A stretch of 64,000 bases of DNA from Cylicocyclus nassatus (GCA_958299035.1 CATQJL010000112.1:9772880-9836879), one strand, 5' to 3'. Positions 1 to 12,404 are shown, counted from the first letter of the stretch. The notes: generated from the sequence alone by a model not told the origin. Program-made: numbers and translations.

Positions 1-379
1 GCTTCGAGGCCTAATCAAGACTAGAGTATGATCAGAGAGCACGCTCGTAACAGACATAGACTGAGTGCGGGCGCGAGCGGGCGTCTTCAGCCAAGCCTGT
101 TGAATAGCGGTATCCTATCCTATACAGTATCCTCCACTATTATGATTCCAAAAAGATCAGTTTTACATAAGTCAAACAGGTACCTAAATTTTTTAGTTTT
201 GAAAGCTTAAATTGTCTTTGCATACTTATGGATACGAAATCGTTTCTTCTAGATAACATATCAAATGGCGTCAAGGCCGTGGACCCACTGACGCAGTCAT
301 GGCACAGTCACGCTGAATTACCCTCTAGTAAAACTATTTTCAACTTTTTAAAGTAAGTTTCTCAACAGATTTCAGGCGC
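1..379. other. Intergenic, no gene seen
   Basis: No coding exon was recognised. Bases about 29-85 resemble the reverse complement of about 41163-41217: both carry GATCAGAGAGCACGC and then GCGGGCGCGAGC at similar spacing, so this may be the edge of a dispersed repeat cut by the window start. Confidence 0.5.
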
Positions 380-1069
380 TATTCCAGTATACCGACCCCA
401 AAAATTAAAAATCTCAGATTTCGCTCAAACTCGGTAAAGGGGGGTTATTCGATCCGCTGATGCCAAATATCATATCGATTCCGTGCGATAGCGCCATTTT
501 CCGGGGGTTACGGTGGGTATACGGTAGGGGGTCAAAATCACGATATCCGCTGAAACTTCGTGTGGAGCGGTTATTTGACATGCTGTTCACGATTATGATG
601 TTTATTAGTTATGAAAGGGCCTCATTCCGACGTTACATTGGGTATACATTACCATTACCACCGCTAGATCGAGATTCAGGGCCTGAATCTCAGTCACACG
701 TCGGAAATTTCCTCCCCCCGCTTTGCTTAGGCAAAAGCCGCCGCAGGGTGTATCGCGCACGGCGGTGGGTGTGGAAAGCAGTGAATTGGACCCTCCTACA
801 GTATACCCACCGTAACCCCAGAATGAGGTGCTACCGTAACGAATGGATATCATATTCGTGTTCAGCATGTCAAATAACCCCCCTGCACCAAGTTTCAGAG
901 AATTTTGTGATTTTGACCTCCTACCGTATACCCACCGTAACCCCCGGAAAATGGCGCTGTCGCACGGAATCGATATGATATTCGGCATCAGCGGATCGAA
1001 TAACCCCCCTATACCGAGTTTGAGCGAAATCCGAGATTTTTAATTTTTGGGGTCGGTATACTGGAATAG
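380..1069. mobile_element. Foldback (near-complete palindrome) element, about 690 bp
   Basis: The left arm from 380 (CTATTCCAGTATACCGACCC) is repeated as its reverse complement ending at 1069, and similarity continues to the centre near 724. Short mirrored reading frames on both strands begin with the same residues (MPNIISIPCDSAIFRG), which follows from the symmetry and does not indicate a gene. The subterminal block with GGGGTTATT also occurs in the large foldback at 59037-60443, so the two look related. No target duplication was identified. It is probably a non-autonomous DNA element. Confidence 0.75.
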
Positions 1070-1300
1070 TACCGGATTTTCTCATCCGCACTCAACCCAA
1101 AGCGTGCATGCCAATTTCTATGGCTTTGTTCCAAAATTGTTTTCGTTTTTTTTTCGGCTAAGCACTTCATTGCTGCTCTAATTTTTCTTAAGAATGAAAA
1201 TTGATGCCGCAGCTCGATGTATTCAAATTATATTTTACATTTGTGCCGGTCCATATTTCTCAAAGACAATGAATCTAATTAAACATCCAACGCATATTTC

Positions 1301-4300
1301 ATGTTCAGGCCATCTCGATCCCGCTCAAACACTAATGCAGATCCTGCCGTGATTCCACGAAATACTCCATCGTGTCCGAATTCGAGTACAGTGCCCGACT
1401 TCTCACATTTGCGAAGGAGAAGACCAAGAAGCGCTCACTATGATCCGAATACAATCACGCTATCCGACAATAAGGTAAATTCTATCCACATCTTCTGCGA
1501 GTTTGGAAACGCGGGATCTCCGGTGAAAAAAAGGTTCAAAAAGAAACAGCCAGAAGCGAGAATTCTCAGCTCTGTAAATAGTCGCTTACGAACTTCTATA
1601 GAATTATTCGACTATAGAAATTTTTTTCGAAATTTCAAAAACCGTGCTAATGCAAGAGAATCAAACTTTTGATCAAAAACTCACATGTCTCATGAGAGCC
1701 CCTATCAAATAATTTCAAGCAAAAAACTCACGTTACAAATTATATTATCGAACAGCATCCTTTTTAACTAGTTCTTGAGATTACCAAAGTAACTGTTCTG
1801 AAGTCACTTCAGGACGTCCTAACAAATGACATAAATGAGGAATACGAGAAGCTCGAGAAGCTTGGAGAAGGTAGCTATGCCACAGTATTCAAGTGTAAAT
1901 CCAGGTATGCTTTTAAATCAAGAAAAAAATCAGACCCTGAATCAAGCAGCAAGAATTTGATTTTGTCAGGTCTGATGGTTCCATAGTCGCTCTGAAAGAG
2001 ATCAAATTACAATTTCAAGAAGGCCTTCCTTTCACGGCAATCCGAGAAGGTGAGGATTTGCTGTAATTTTAGTAATAAGTGAACAAAAAAATGTTATTTA
2101 GCTTCGCTTTTAAAAACCTTACGTCATGCTAATATAGTCTGCCTTCACGATATATACCATCAACATAACCAGCTGACTTTCGTATTTGAGTATATGGTAA
2201 GAGCCAAAGGTTTTCTGATTCGCTTCTGAAGTGACGAAAATTTCAGAAAATGGATCTCAGCAAATATCTTGAGAGTCATCCCACGGGTTTGGAATGCCAG
2301 CAAATTAGGCTCTTGCTGTTCCAGCTTCTTCGTGGTTTAGATTTTTGCCACAAGAAGAAGATTTTACATAGGTAGCGGTGACTATTTTACAACTTTTACA
2401 TGTAATTTTTATTTTTGTATTTTTTGCAGAGATCTCAAGCCACAAAATCTCCTTCTCGATGAAGATGGAGTATTAAAATTGGCGGATTTTGGACTTGCTA
2501 GAGCAAAATCCGTACCCAGCAGGACTTACTCCCATGAGGTAGTGACACTTTGGTACAGACCACCCGATGTACTGCTTGGCAGTACGGAATATTCAACATC
2601 ACTTGATATGTGGTGAGTGTTTTACTTGAGCGGATTGTCGAGAAATCCTAAAGCAGAAAATTGCTTTTTTATACGTTGACGACGAGCTGTTTTTTTGACG
2701 TCTGTCCCTGTGGACGGACCGTTTCCGGGCATTTTCACAGCCGGCTATAGCCGGCGTATGTATGTATGCATATGTGCGTGAGGTACAAAAATGCAAGTGG
2801 GCGGGGTAGCTCCGCCCACTTTTGGCAAGCCCCGCCCACTTTTCAAAAATGCTGGAAATTGCTCACAATAAATTCGTGCAATTTCCGGCATTTTTAAACT
2901 GGGCCGAGCTTGCCACTCAGGGGGTGGCGCCTGCATAATGGGGGACGGGGTCAAAATTAAGATTATTTAAGGTTCCCCAGCCATCTACGAGCTTTTTTAT
3001 GCGATTTGAGAGCGAAAAAAGTTTTTTGTAGAGGGCAACAGAGTGGGCAGAGTTTGTCAAAAGTACGCGGGGCCAACATGAAATGCTTTTAAGTCAAAGT
3101 TGATTATGTGAACACAAATGGGAACCATTGTGCACATTAGAAGTGGCATCCAGGGTGTCGCGCACCATTGCGCGACATCGTCCACAGGGAGAGACTGCCT
3201 GTCGCACACCATTGCGCGACACTGTCGTCAACGTGTTAATAATAACAATTACGCGATCAACAACCATATTTAGGGGTGTTGGATGTATCCTTGCCGAAAT
3301 ATGCACTGGACAAGCCCTTTTTCCTGGCACGAAGGATACCATAGACCAATTGGACAAGATCTTCTCAGTTCGCGGAGTACCTAACGAGGAAAAATGGCCT
3401 CAGGTATCTACTGTAGCACATGCTTGATAGCACCATCTAACTGCAGGCCTTTTCGTACCACTTGCGTGCGATAACATGTTATCACATTTTTTTAAGAGGT
3501 AGTACCGCGATTTGAAGCGTTTAGTAAATGAACGCCAACATATATAGTCGCGCGCTGGACATGGCAGTTGTACACAAGTGGACTGCCATGTTTACAGACT
3601 CGTTTACTTCCAACTTGCTCCGCCCTGCTCAAAATAGCCAATAGCAGCCGACGTGTTGACCAATCAGAGGGGCATCGCTACAAGGAGCGGTTCGGGAAGA
3701 CTGTTCACCCCGTTAATCAGAAGTCTCCTTCAATTTTAAGTGGCTAGCGTAGAGCAAGAAAATCTTCCTCTAGATTGATGTTTTATACGTGTTGTTATTT
3801 TATTGATTTTGTTCGAATTTTTTTTGCGAAGTAGTAACATATATATATAACAAAGTAAGGTAACAGTAAAGTAACAAAGCAAACAAAGTAAAGTAAGTAG
3901 TAACATATATATATATATCAAAAGTTCATAGAATTCACTATGTGTTCGATCAATCAGTCCACATTTCTTCAAATCATTACATTATTCTCCCAATAATCTG
4001 ACAACTAACAATATATGAACAAGCGGAAAACAGGAAAATTAGAAGGCTGAAGTCTTGCATGGAATCGTGACTTTCATATCATACTTGGATTTTTTTATCA
4101 TGCCGTCTGCTAATCGCTTCCTGCGACAAGAGGTTCGACTCCAGACACTTTGGAATCTCATGCCTTCATTTTACAGAGTTTTTGATTGATTGTGCGCATC
4201 ATTCCAAACGAAGAGTTATTAAGTCTCCTTTTTTTGCTTTCCCAACCATCATTCCTCACAAACAACCATCAGATTTGAGATACCATCAAATATCATCTTT

Positions 4301-5147
4301 TATAGAAAACTAGCCGACTTCTCCGGTCCAGCCCGGATAGTGGTATTTGAACTGGGCTAGCATGGTGATTAAAGCGTCTTGCAACTCACAATTCGACCCT
4401 TTTTCTTCGTTTTTAATTTCACAATCTCTTTCCTTCTTCCTTACTGCTTTTGCTCCTGGTTTGCACTGCAGCGCTCGTGATACCCGTAGTTGTTGTCTTC
4501 CTTCTTGCTCCCCTTTCTTCGTGAAACCGCATCGTCCTCGTCGCGAAATGTAAATGATTCCCACATACCGTCCCCTTCTACTTTACTCGGGAAAATGTCT
4601 AGAAGCTTTCATTCTCTTAGATGTAAGTGAACGAATCAATAAATCGATAGAACGACCCAGCGAATCATCGCGAAAAGTAGCCTATTGCGCCGTGGCTTGC
4701 TTATGAGGGAGAAAATTTCAGCCTTTTCGGTTCACATACAAAGGAGTCTATAAGCCACAAACATCCTAACAAACAAAGTTACAGTGTTCGAGTTTTGTAA
4801 ATATATAGATTCGAGTGATGTTTAGGTGAAGAGCCTGCCCCACTATGTACCGAATGCCTTTCCTCCATACAAAGAAATTCCTTTCATGCAAGTAAATATT
4901 TCACTTGCAAAGCTACAAAAAACTGGCATTGATCTGCTTTGCATGTTTTTGGAGGTAAGAGTCTTTTAGACAGCACTACAAATATTCAGTTTAGTTCAGT
5001 TTATTTCAGCTCAAACCCGACGATCGAATCTCGGCATGTTCTGCCATGTTGCATCCATATTTTGCCGGTCTACCTCGAAATATTCATCTTTTACCTCATA
5101 CTGCTTCTATATTCACTTTGCCCGAACTCCGTGTATGGAAACGATGA
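1301..5147 (+). CDS. PFTAIRE-type cyclin-dependent kinase (CDK14/CDK15-like)
   Basis: Serine/threonine kinase of the CDK14 family, which in other animals partners with cyclin Y at the membrane. Exons by eye: 1301-1573, 1813-1904, 1970-2049, 2102-2196, 2247-2371, 2430-2612, 3274-3403, 4826-4954, 5010-5147. They join in frame to 414 residues ending at TGA 5145-5147. Visible motifs, counting from Met 1301, are the glycine loop GEGSYATV, Lys131 in VALKEI, the family signature PFTAIRE at about 142-148, HRDLKPQN at about 221-228, DFGLA at about 241, and [10 protein letters not shown]. The C-terminal tail [13 protein letters not shown] resembles the CDK14 tail. The 5' end is uncertain: the frame is open upstream to 1283, and TTCAG at 1304-1308 could instead be an acceptor for an unseen first exon (human CDK14 is longer at the N-terminus). 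Introns 6 and 7 (2613-3273, 3404-4825) are long and repeat-bearing. The kinase assignment is secure; the CDK14 label rests on PFTAIRE and the tail. Confidence 0.9.
2845..2895. repeat. Short inverted repeat inside the CDK intron
   Basis: AAAAATGCTGGAAATTGC at 2845-2862 is mirrored almost perfectly at 2878-2895 around a 15-nt spacer. It sits beside two GCCCCGCCCACTTTT-like direct repeats (about 2800-2845). It is probably the remnant of a small repeat in the 661-bp intron 2613-3273, and no coding role is seen. Confidence 0.5.
3831..3918. repeat. AT-rich direct repeat in CDK intron
   Basis: AGTAGTAACATATATATATA occurs at about 3831-3850 and again near 3896-3918 with an (AT)n core. The two are separated by an AAGTAA-rich stretch. 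It is a simple low-complexity feature in the intron 3404-4825. Confidence 0.5.
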
Positions 5148-7257
5148 TCGATTGCTTCTTATGATGCTGTACAGAATTCTCATTTGCTCAACCCAAAAAA
5201 TAATGTTCAAACGAACGTCTGATATAATGTACGCACATTATCATACCGTACATATTGTACGCACATCATCCATCGTAACTTCCTGCTACCCTGCGAGGTC
5301 GAGGCCTGCAGTCAACATCATCGAAAACGTTTATAGTTTGCTCTTAACTAAACCATGCAGGTCACTGTCACCGTTAATTCGGAATTAATGTTTACGCTCA
5401 CTGAAAAAGGGAGCTAGGCAAGGAAGACCGGAGTTAAGATTGGTAAACCACGATTGCCTTGATAACCTTCAGTGCAGGCTCCTTTACTCATCTTTCGCCC
5501 GTCTCGCGATAAAAGTTGATGCTTCGCAAGTGGCACACGACGAGTGGAAGGCCGCAGCCAAGTCGCTTCAATTGCATATGTTCACCTTTCAACGCCTGAG
5601 ATCCCCGTATTCCTTTCCTTAAACTGTTTTGCGATGTTATGCGAACACTTAGGCCCATTACTATTCACTAAATGTCATGACAAGAAGAAATTGCTAGGAG
5701 ACGGGTAATGAAGACAGGATAGTTTTCTTTATTTTATTCATTTGAGTTTGTATGTCCTGATATACAACAATTGGGCAACTGTAAATAGAATACGAAGTTA
5801 GTAACAGGACGCATAGCAAGAAATCATCAATGAATATACATTACTAATTTCTGACAGGCCGAAAAAGCAGTATAAACACATCATCCTTTCGATATAATCA
5901 TATGGGACAGAAATAATAGTCATCTACACAAATAATCATATCAACAAATCTTTGCATGGTCTCCTTAGCTAGGTTCGGCATCTGGAATAGTTCCCTCTTT
6001 CGATTGCATAACACTCTTCTTTTTCGCTCAGTGCTGAAAATGTGTCAAAAGTAAAAATGTCAGTCAAAAACAATTCGATTGAAAATTTGAAAAGGCTGTC
6101 TTGAAAGAAAATGTTATTACATGATTTCCGTGCATGTGCACGAGCTTCGTGCATGGTTTTGCTCGAAGTTTTGTGCACAAATCGTTCATTCATGTAAGCA
6201 GTGTCACGTAATTACGTTTCGGTAGACGCTATGGCGGGGCTCGGTGTGTGTAGTCTAAGGATTTGGTACATATCATTTATTGAACAGATGATTCTCCGAC
6301 GACCCGCGCCCTTACGTCTCCTCGACTTTGCTCAGGGCCCGGCACAGATCGTGTGGAAGCAGGCTGGACTTCGTTTTTGAAGCAAACAGCAAAGGATATA
6401 TCGTTTTTGACGAGTCGGAACCGAGACCAAGAATAAGCGCCATTTAGTCGAGCACAAGCTCGGACAGGTTATCACACGATTGACATGCTCTATCGTGCAT
6501 GGCGAAAAGCGCGCGATTTGAAAGCAAGGCTTAAATAAACAAATTGCTTTTTTACAGCGCACACAGAAGCATATGACACCAAAATTGAACTAAAGTGTAG
6601 AAAATTATTTTCGAAACTATTATGTAAAAATATTTGAAAACTTATGTGAAGTAATACCTTTTCCAAAATTAGATCGTCCCCAGACGGCCATAAGACGATC
6701 TGAGATTGTCCAGAGCATACATTTTCGTTACTTCACATAAGTTTCGGATCTTTTTAGCATGAACGGATTCCTCGGTCAAAAATCTATCCCTGAGCATGAA
6801 GACATTTTCATATGATTGCCTTTCCCTTGTTTTTAGCCTTCACTTCTTCTCGCTTTGTTAAATATCGCGCTCTAATGCCAAGGTCTTGTGCATGCATAGT
6901 ATACAGCTCCAATTTAATTTCCCACTCTTATCTTTCCTTTCAGACGAGTAAATCTTTTTTGTTTTCATCTTCTCCTAAGCAGGTAGATCAAGGGGGACTT
7001 CGTAAAACTTCCGAAAGTCAGGGGAGACTTTGTTTTCAAAAACCCTAGAAACCGACTGGTGCCGGGCCCCGACTTTGCTCCTCAAGTTGGTCCGACCAAG
7101 CTCATCGTGACACCAACGATGAAGCTGACTACAACCAAGCGCTTCCCTTATGTAGAGGATTGAGAAGATATGCAGGCTGTCAATCGCCTGGTCTCTCTGG
7201 GTTCGCGAGTGACATGCAAAGTAAGATTAAAAATCATACACAAAACGAATAGGGTAT

Positions 7258-7490
7258 TTGAAAATTTGTGACGATGGCGCTACCGCGCGCGACCCGCACG
7301 CACCTTTTGGCAACCACGTTTTCTCATATCATCTCTATTTAAATTGTTTTTCTGCCATATATGACAATATTTAGACATTGGAAGTGACCGAGCTGAGAGT
7401 TGAGATGATGTTCTATTTATGAGTACTTTCCGCTCCTGTGGGCGCAAAGACCGTACTCAAATCCGCCGTCACAATTTTATAAACGCCCTA
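7258..7490. repeat. Dispersed repeat shared with 53960-54170
   Basis: The block containing ACCGCGCGCGAC, TTTAGACATTGGAAGTGA and CGTCACAATTTTATAAAC occurs here and in the same order at about 53960-54170, with substitutions and indels. The function is unknown. It is likely a decayed transposon fragment. Confidence 0.65.
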
Positions 7491-8060
7491 CAAATGAGAT
7501 CGAAACAAATAACCAGTAAATAAACCAAAACAAGAATATAAACAAAAGGTGAGCGTATATCACTCACCAAGGGTAAAGTACCATCACAAGGCAAGATACC
7601 ATTCAATGCACCATTTACAATCCGTATTATCCAGTTCATTCCTTTACAGCAGTGCAATATGATAGAAACGAACAGTAGTACATTTGACCATCAGTGCAGT
7701 TTGAGAGGCTAGAATCAAGAAACGAAAGAGCGCTCTTTAGACTGACGAGCATACAGATGTGAATTTCTGAGACGGCTGTGCTCATTACTGTGTTAGTCAT
7801 TTCGCGGACAAGGCACTTTATGGTACAGGTCTCTGAAACCTTGATGATCCACAACTCCCTCGGCATCTTCGCCAGCACTAGCGCAACGAATCCTTCACTT
7901 CAAGAAAGCAAGATTGCAAATTGCAAGCAGACCGGTAGGTACCCCAGTCGAAGTCGCAGCTTCAGAAATGGCGTCCTCACCGCAACCATCAAGAGGATGG
8001 GATGTAGGCAAACTAAAGCGAAACTTTCGGAATTAATAACAACTAAGACTTTGACTTCGA

Positions 8061-8151
8061 TTTTTAGCGTGTTCGCTTCCCGTTACCCGCAACGCTGAAT
8101 CCGAAAATCGGATTCAACGTTGTGGATAACATGAAGCGAACACGCTAAAAA
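8061..8151. repeat. Hairpin-forming inverted repeat, 91 bp
   Basis: TTTTTAGCGTGTTCGCTTC (8061-8079) is exactly mirrored at 8133-8151, and the inner sequence also pairs partly (ATCCGAAAATCGGAT at the centre). It could be a small foldback element. No target duplication was identified. Confidence 0.65.
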
Positions 8152-8637
8152 CATAAGACAGCGTGAAAACTGCGAGAATAGGTGTCTCCCAAAGCCTTAC
8201 GATAAATTAGGGAGTCTAACAGTGCAGAGTCGCTGGACCCTACGAGTTTAACTGTGGCGATGTGTACAATAGATGGGGAAATTACAGGTTGGCGAGATTC
8301 TCTTCCAAGGCATAAATTTCCCAATTTCCCGAGTGCACTTCTTAATTTTTATTAGACAGCTTCGCAGGCCCGATGACTGTCTGAGGCGCCCATGTTCGCA
8401 TGGCACCAAAGCTCCAACCTTGCTCGGACAGTATTTAACCCAAATTTGCCCGCTTGCATCCTTGTGGGTTTGCGTCATATGCGCACCGTCAAAAAAGCGA
8501 GGAGATTCAAAGGCAGCGTCCAGGCAAATCTGGGCCTATGGGGATTTTTCGTGGAAAGTAAATTTGGGGCCCTAACTAAGGCACTGCCCAAGCGGCAGCG
8601 CAGGTGACTCACTAACGGCTGAGATGCACGCCCCCAA

Positions 8638-8758
8638 ACTGGACCACAGGATCGTATTTCGTATGGATTCATGGTGCAACCCATCAGTTTTGCGCGAGGA
8701 TCCAAGCGAAAATGATGAATTGCTATGAATCCATGCGAATACGATCCTGGGGTCCAGT
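8638..8758. repeat. Imperfect inverted repeat, about 120 bp
   Basis: Arms at 8638-8672 and 8725-8758 pair over roughly 34 positions with a few mismatches (GGATCGTATTTCGTATGGAT against ATCCATGCGAATACGATCC). It resembles a short foldback element. No protein is encoded. Confidence 0.6.
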
Positions 8759-9213
8759 CTCGAGCGGAATATCTACTCATAGATATTCCACCACCCTCTT
8801 AAATGGCAGATACCATATTCATGCAAACTACGCCTCAGGTGTACACCTAACACAGTCATACGAGACGTGTTTATCTCAACAAACATTAACAACTCGCAAA
8901 TACAACCGGCAACATAAAATAACGAAACACAACAAGAGAGATTGGAGCCCAAAGACGTGGTGGCTCGCTGGTCGTAAGTCCCTTCACTGATTCGCCAACT
9001 CCTCCTCTGCTTGGCATCGTTGCGCGTCAAGCTATCGTTGTGCCATTTGTAAACAAAAAGTATGGGAATGAAAAAAGCGTATGATCTTACACAAGTGATA
9101 ATGGGAAAAGGCAAAAAGGAAAGGAAATGGATAAGTGTAAGTTTACATACCGATATACACAGATATATACGTATATTTACACCTTTCCCTTTAACAAGAG
9201 TCCGTCCTTGGAC

Positions 9214-10353
9214 TCAGAGTCGAACTGCCGGCCTCATGTGTTGGTCGAAGGACCACAGATTAATTACGCCTGTCCTTTCGCACCATCGCACCACCGCCGA
9301 CCATGTGTGGACGTTCTGTAAGAATTTGAGTGAACATATGATAAATAGCCCATCTTTATCTCGGGACAAAGCCACATTTATCCTCTTCGCGTCGGAAAAG
9401 AAAGTGGCCCGGTCCCTTTGCTCCATCTGTGAGTTGTGCACAGAATGGTACCGAACGTTCCGATGCTGGACGCTGTCGACCGTTCCGACTATCACTCCGG
9501 TGTCCTGTAACAACGATTGGCAGAGAAATTTCTGGTCGCGATAAAGACAAATGACTAAAATGCGTTCGTGCCTACCGCCATGAGCAGATGTACCAGATCT
9601 ACCGCTGCTTTTGCCCCTAGATCGTTAGTGTGATCCTGTGATGGACTGTGCCGAAAAGCTTGGTACATTGACCAAAGCCGCTGGCACCCGGATGTTCGGC
9701 ATCCGCAGCCTCAATAGCAGTCCTCTTTGATGCGTTGGAGTGCCACGAGCTGTCCATCGTAGAAGAGCTCCGAATTGAGCCGCATCATCTCGGCGTGGGG
9801 TCTGTACGTTCCCATTTCTGTATGCCAGGTCCAATACTGAGCGCGAACTTACCTCCACCACTAGTGAAATCGTGTGCACGCCGATATATGGCGGCAGCTG
9901 TTTGTGTCTCCGATGAGTGAAAATCGCGCGTGCTCGAAGTGCGAAAGCATGGCCATAAATGCTGCCTCTGGAATCATGGACGCTTCGTCCAGCAAGACGC
10001 ATTTCGATCGTGCGCCATAAACCTTTTTTAGATGTTAGATTGAGGGCGGCTGCTATCGTGCAGAGGTACACATCTGGCTTATAAATCCTCAAGAAATGAG
10101 CAGCCAAAATCTTTACCTGCTCGGACAAGTTCTGTTCCAAGACGAGCAATTTTCTATGCTCGCTTGAAACCACTTATCTTTCCGTGCCGGTGAACACGAA
10201 ATTCCTCATTTGAGCTTCTGAAAAACGTTTGAACCTTCCGCACCAAGCCTCGCTTAGGAGATGTCCATAAGTAACGTGTTCTCCATCAGCGTGTGCAACG
10301 CATATGGCATTGTCTTTTCGGGATCCGCTGCCATAATGTCGTTGACATAGCGC
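9214..10353 (-). pseudogene. Decayed SF1 (Upf1-like) helicase, C-terminal part
   Basis: Reading the minus strand from 10353 downward, helicase motifs appear in order but in different frames. They are LLDEASMIPEAA (motif II, about 9955-9987), GDT then QLPPYIGVH with one base missing between them (motif III, about 9880-9917), YRPHAEMMRLNSELFYDGQL (about 9747-9805), GTVDSVQ (about 9465-9490) and NVALSRDKDGLFI (motif VI, about 9340-9380). Several frame changes and stops occur without clear introns, for example TAA soon after MENTLLMDIS, so I read it as a pseudogene. It is the downstream half of the gene whose upstream half lies at 16230-17209; the LTR element between them split it. The exact subfamily was not determined. 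An alternative is a real gene damaged by assembly indels. Confidence 0.8.
10350..10353. other. Target-site duplication GCGC, left copy
   Basis: GCGC directly abuts the left LTR and is repeated at 16230-16233 beside the right LTR. Removing the element and one copy rejoins the minus-strand helicase frame without a break (residues TQPVRYVNDIM across the joint). That is direct evidence for insertion. Confidence 0.8.
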
Positions 10354-10595
10354 TGTCAAGTTAAAGAGTTAGCTATTCTCTTAACTTGATCCCTCTACCC
10401 TCAGTTTCTTTCCTCTTGTACTAACATAACAGTTCTGACTAGATTCTTTTATCATTATAGCATAAATATAAATGTGGGGGACATAATTGGGGAGGGGACC
10501 ACCGAGCACCCGGGGAGTGCCAGCTCATCTGAAGTTGGTGGCACCGCCCAGTCGGCGAGGGGACTGTCGGACTCTAATTAATCTGCGTCTCGACA
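10354..10595. repeat. Left LTR, 242 bp
   Basis: It starts TGTCAAGTTAAAG and ends GTCTCGACA. It is identical to the right LTR except for one missing T near its start. By the primer-binding site this is the 3' LTR of a minus-strand element. Confidence 0.85.
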
Positions 10596-10669
10596 TGTCC
10601 GTTCCATGGCAAAGCTCGTCCTCGAGCTTTTGAAGTCTGCCATGGTAATTTAGTTGTCATCATCGGATT

Positions 10670-10790
10670 CGTTTGACGTTGCCCATACATTTAAGGTGTC
10701 ATCGATTGATTTGATTGAACGTTGCCCATATGTACAGTTGAGATATCATCATTGATTTGGACGTTGCCCATATGCCATTTGCTGCTTTGG
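10670..10790. repeat. Imperfect tandem repeat beside the LTR
   Basis: The unit CGTTGCCCATA...TCATTGATTTG occurs about three times with variable length (motif ACGTTGCCCATATG near 10675, 10728 and 10762). Its role is unknown. It lies just inside the left LTR. Confidence 0.55.
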
Positions 10791-10871
10791 TTGAGGGAGA
10801 GTTGCTTCAGGCGTTAGTCGCTGGATTTTTCTTCACAAGGACAGGGGGAAAGGGATGAGAAGGCACGCTTT

Positions 10872-10897
10872 AAGCAGTGGTATCAACGCAGAGTACT
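10872..10897 (+). other. SMART / low-input PCR primer sequence (artefact)
   Basis: The bases match the complete SMART template-switch amplification primer, which begins AAGCAGTGGTATCAACG and ends AGAGTACT. The same oligo is used in PCR-based low-input genomic library kits. It is not expected in a worm genome. It marks an untrimmed adaptor and possibly a chimeric join between 10871 and 10898. The reading frames crossing it on the minus strand should not be trusted. Confidence 0.95.
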
Positions 10898-12042
10898 CGT
10901 CTCGAGCTGAGGATAAATGAAGCAACATGAAGTTTGAACGATGAGCAATTGGGGTACGGATGAAGGGCTTCCGTAGTCATTTGGGGAGGCGGGTAAAGAC
11001 TTCCGCATGGTGGTAAAATATGACATAGGGTATAAGGGAAGCGGATAAAGGCCGCTCTGGTGACGAAATGTGACATACGGGAATATGATGACATCCGTAA
11101 AGAAATAATGAGCAGTGTTGTAGAAAATGAAATTACGAGCATGGAATACGCATGGAATAATACATAAATAGACAGCAAAATAGCAAAATGAATTATGTTC
11201 GAAGACGGCGAAGGAACGGAATGTATATTCCGAACATTTGCCGTTACAGAGCATGGTAAGCTATGATATGGACATGTAATTTCACAGGATATTGACATTT
11301 TTTTTTAACCTGCAAGCAACTCAGGAGGGAACACTTCCCTAACGTTGATTACAAGGGCGTGGGTGGAAAGTGATTTACCGAAAGCCTTCTCCGAGCCGCC
11401 AATCAGAGAATTCTTTCTTTTCATAGTGCGGTTGCTTGCGGGCAAACTTACAAGTGTGCCAATAGCTGCTGCGTAAATAAAAGATGATAATTTTGCTAAT
11501 GCTATTGACACTTCATGTTCTCTAGCGAGAATCATTCCATTCTTTGTCTCAAACGCTCTGAACGTCTAAAATAAAGTTGAAACCTTTTCCTGAAATCTGT
11601 TTTGCAAACAAAATGCATGATTTTTTTGTTTTCGGTTGGAGTAGCACAATGTTCAATACAACATTCAACAAACGTGTTATGAATACAAAATAATGATAGA
11701 ACACTGAAAGCTAATAAATGAATACCTCTGCAACGAAGTTGGATAAAGATGATCAGTAAATATCCAACTCGCTTCAGTAGTCGAGAATCATCTGGTTCAG
11801 AGCTCCCTAATCTTTTTACAAATAAGTAATTAGGCGAAACTGATATAAGCGCAAACTAAGCAGTATTGTATTACTGCTTGAAACGAATTTCGCCGAGCTT
11901 AGGACAGCTCCTGGCGCCTATATGCCACTCAAGATTACATAATGACGCTCTAAATCGGCGTGACTGGGAAAAGGGCCTCTGGTAACCCCATGGGCTATCA
12001 CATAGCTTATGGAATCACCATAGGCAACATAGCCTACGGACT

Positions 12043-12069
12043 ATCCACAGGCGTCTAGATCGCCTGTGG
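12043..12069. repeat. 27-bp near-perfect hairpin
   Basis: TCCACAGGCG and CGCCTGTGGA pair around a TCTAGAT core. The surrounding 11975-12110 repeats CATAG/CTATGG-type words. No function is evident. Confidence 0.5.
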
Positions 12070-12277
12070 AACTGCGGCAATTATAAAACGGCTATGGCAA
12101 TTAAACAATTATAAAAATTTTATACATATGTACAGTGCCGGCGTCATACGTGTGCAAAGGGGGAACATGGCCTCTCCAGGATGAAGGGGGTCATAGGGGT
12201 CCCGCCCCTCCAGGGTGAAGGGGGTATGAGGGCCGTCGGGGGGGGGGAGCGGCCGCAGCTGTGGAGGTGCGTCGACC

Positions 12278-12293
12278 GGGGGGGGGGGGGGGC
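12278..12293. repeat. Poly-G tract
   Basis: A long run of G occurs in a GC-rich stretch (12225-12295). Homopolymer length here is unreliable. Similar G or C runs occur at about 25210, 37562, 40981, 42676 and 62767. Confidence 0.6.
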
Positions 12294-12404
12294 GATGTTC
12301 GCCATCATTGCTTCTCGTGTTCTCAATTCACATGCATCAAGTGGAGTTGTAGCCAAACCTGGTTAAAGTCGAATATTGGGTTTTACCCGCTGAAATTCGA
12401 AGAA

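Larger units (their letters stand above)
5148..9213. other. Gene-poor intergenic stretch, 4.1 kb
   Basis: Open frames here are at most about 106 codons. None gave a recognisable domain or a convincing chain of splice sites. The longer ones are 5969-6193 (minus), 6332-6562 (minus) and the overlapping frames at 7636-8098. The identifiable contents are a dispersed repeat at about 7258-7490 and two hairpins at 8061-8151 and 8638-8758. Confidence 0.5.

Noticed and set aside
460..988. 172- and 127-codon frames on opposite strands starting with the same residues
   Set aside because: They are mirror images caused by the foldback at 380-1069, and there is no domain or splice support.
4100..4150. Possible tRNA-Ser(GCT): CTGCTAA loop and GGTTCGACTCC box
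   Set aside because: The T-arm-like box and an anticodon-like loop are present, but no A box, acceptor stem or paired anticodon stem could be built.
7636..8098. Overlapping frames on both strands near 7.8 kb
   Set aside because: Neither shows a domain, and the plus frame ends in the 8061 hairpin. No splice chain was found.
9200..9262. tRNA B-box-like GTTCGACTC (minus strand)
   Set aside because: No cloverleaf around it. It lies at the end of the helicase remnant and may be a decayed SINE or chance.
10870..11298. 142- and 123-codon minus-strand frames
   Set aside because: They overlap one another in two frames, one crosses the primer sequence, and the residues look like low-complexity translation with no domain.
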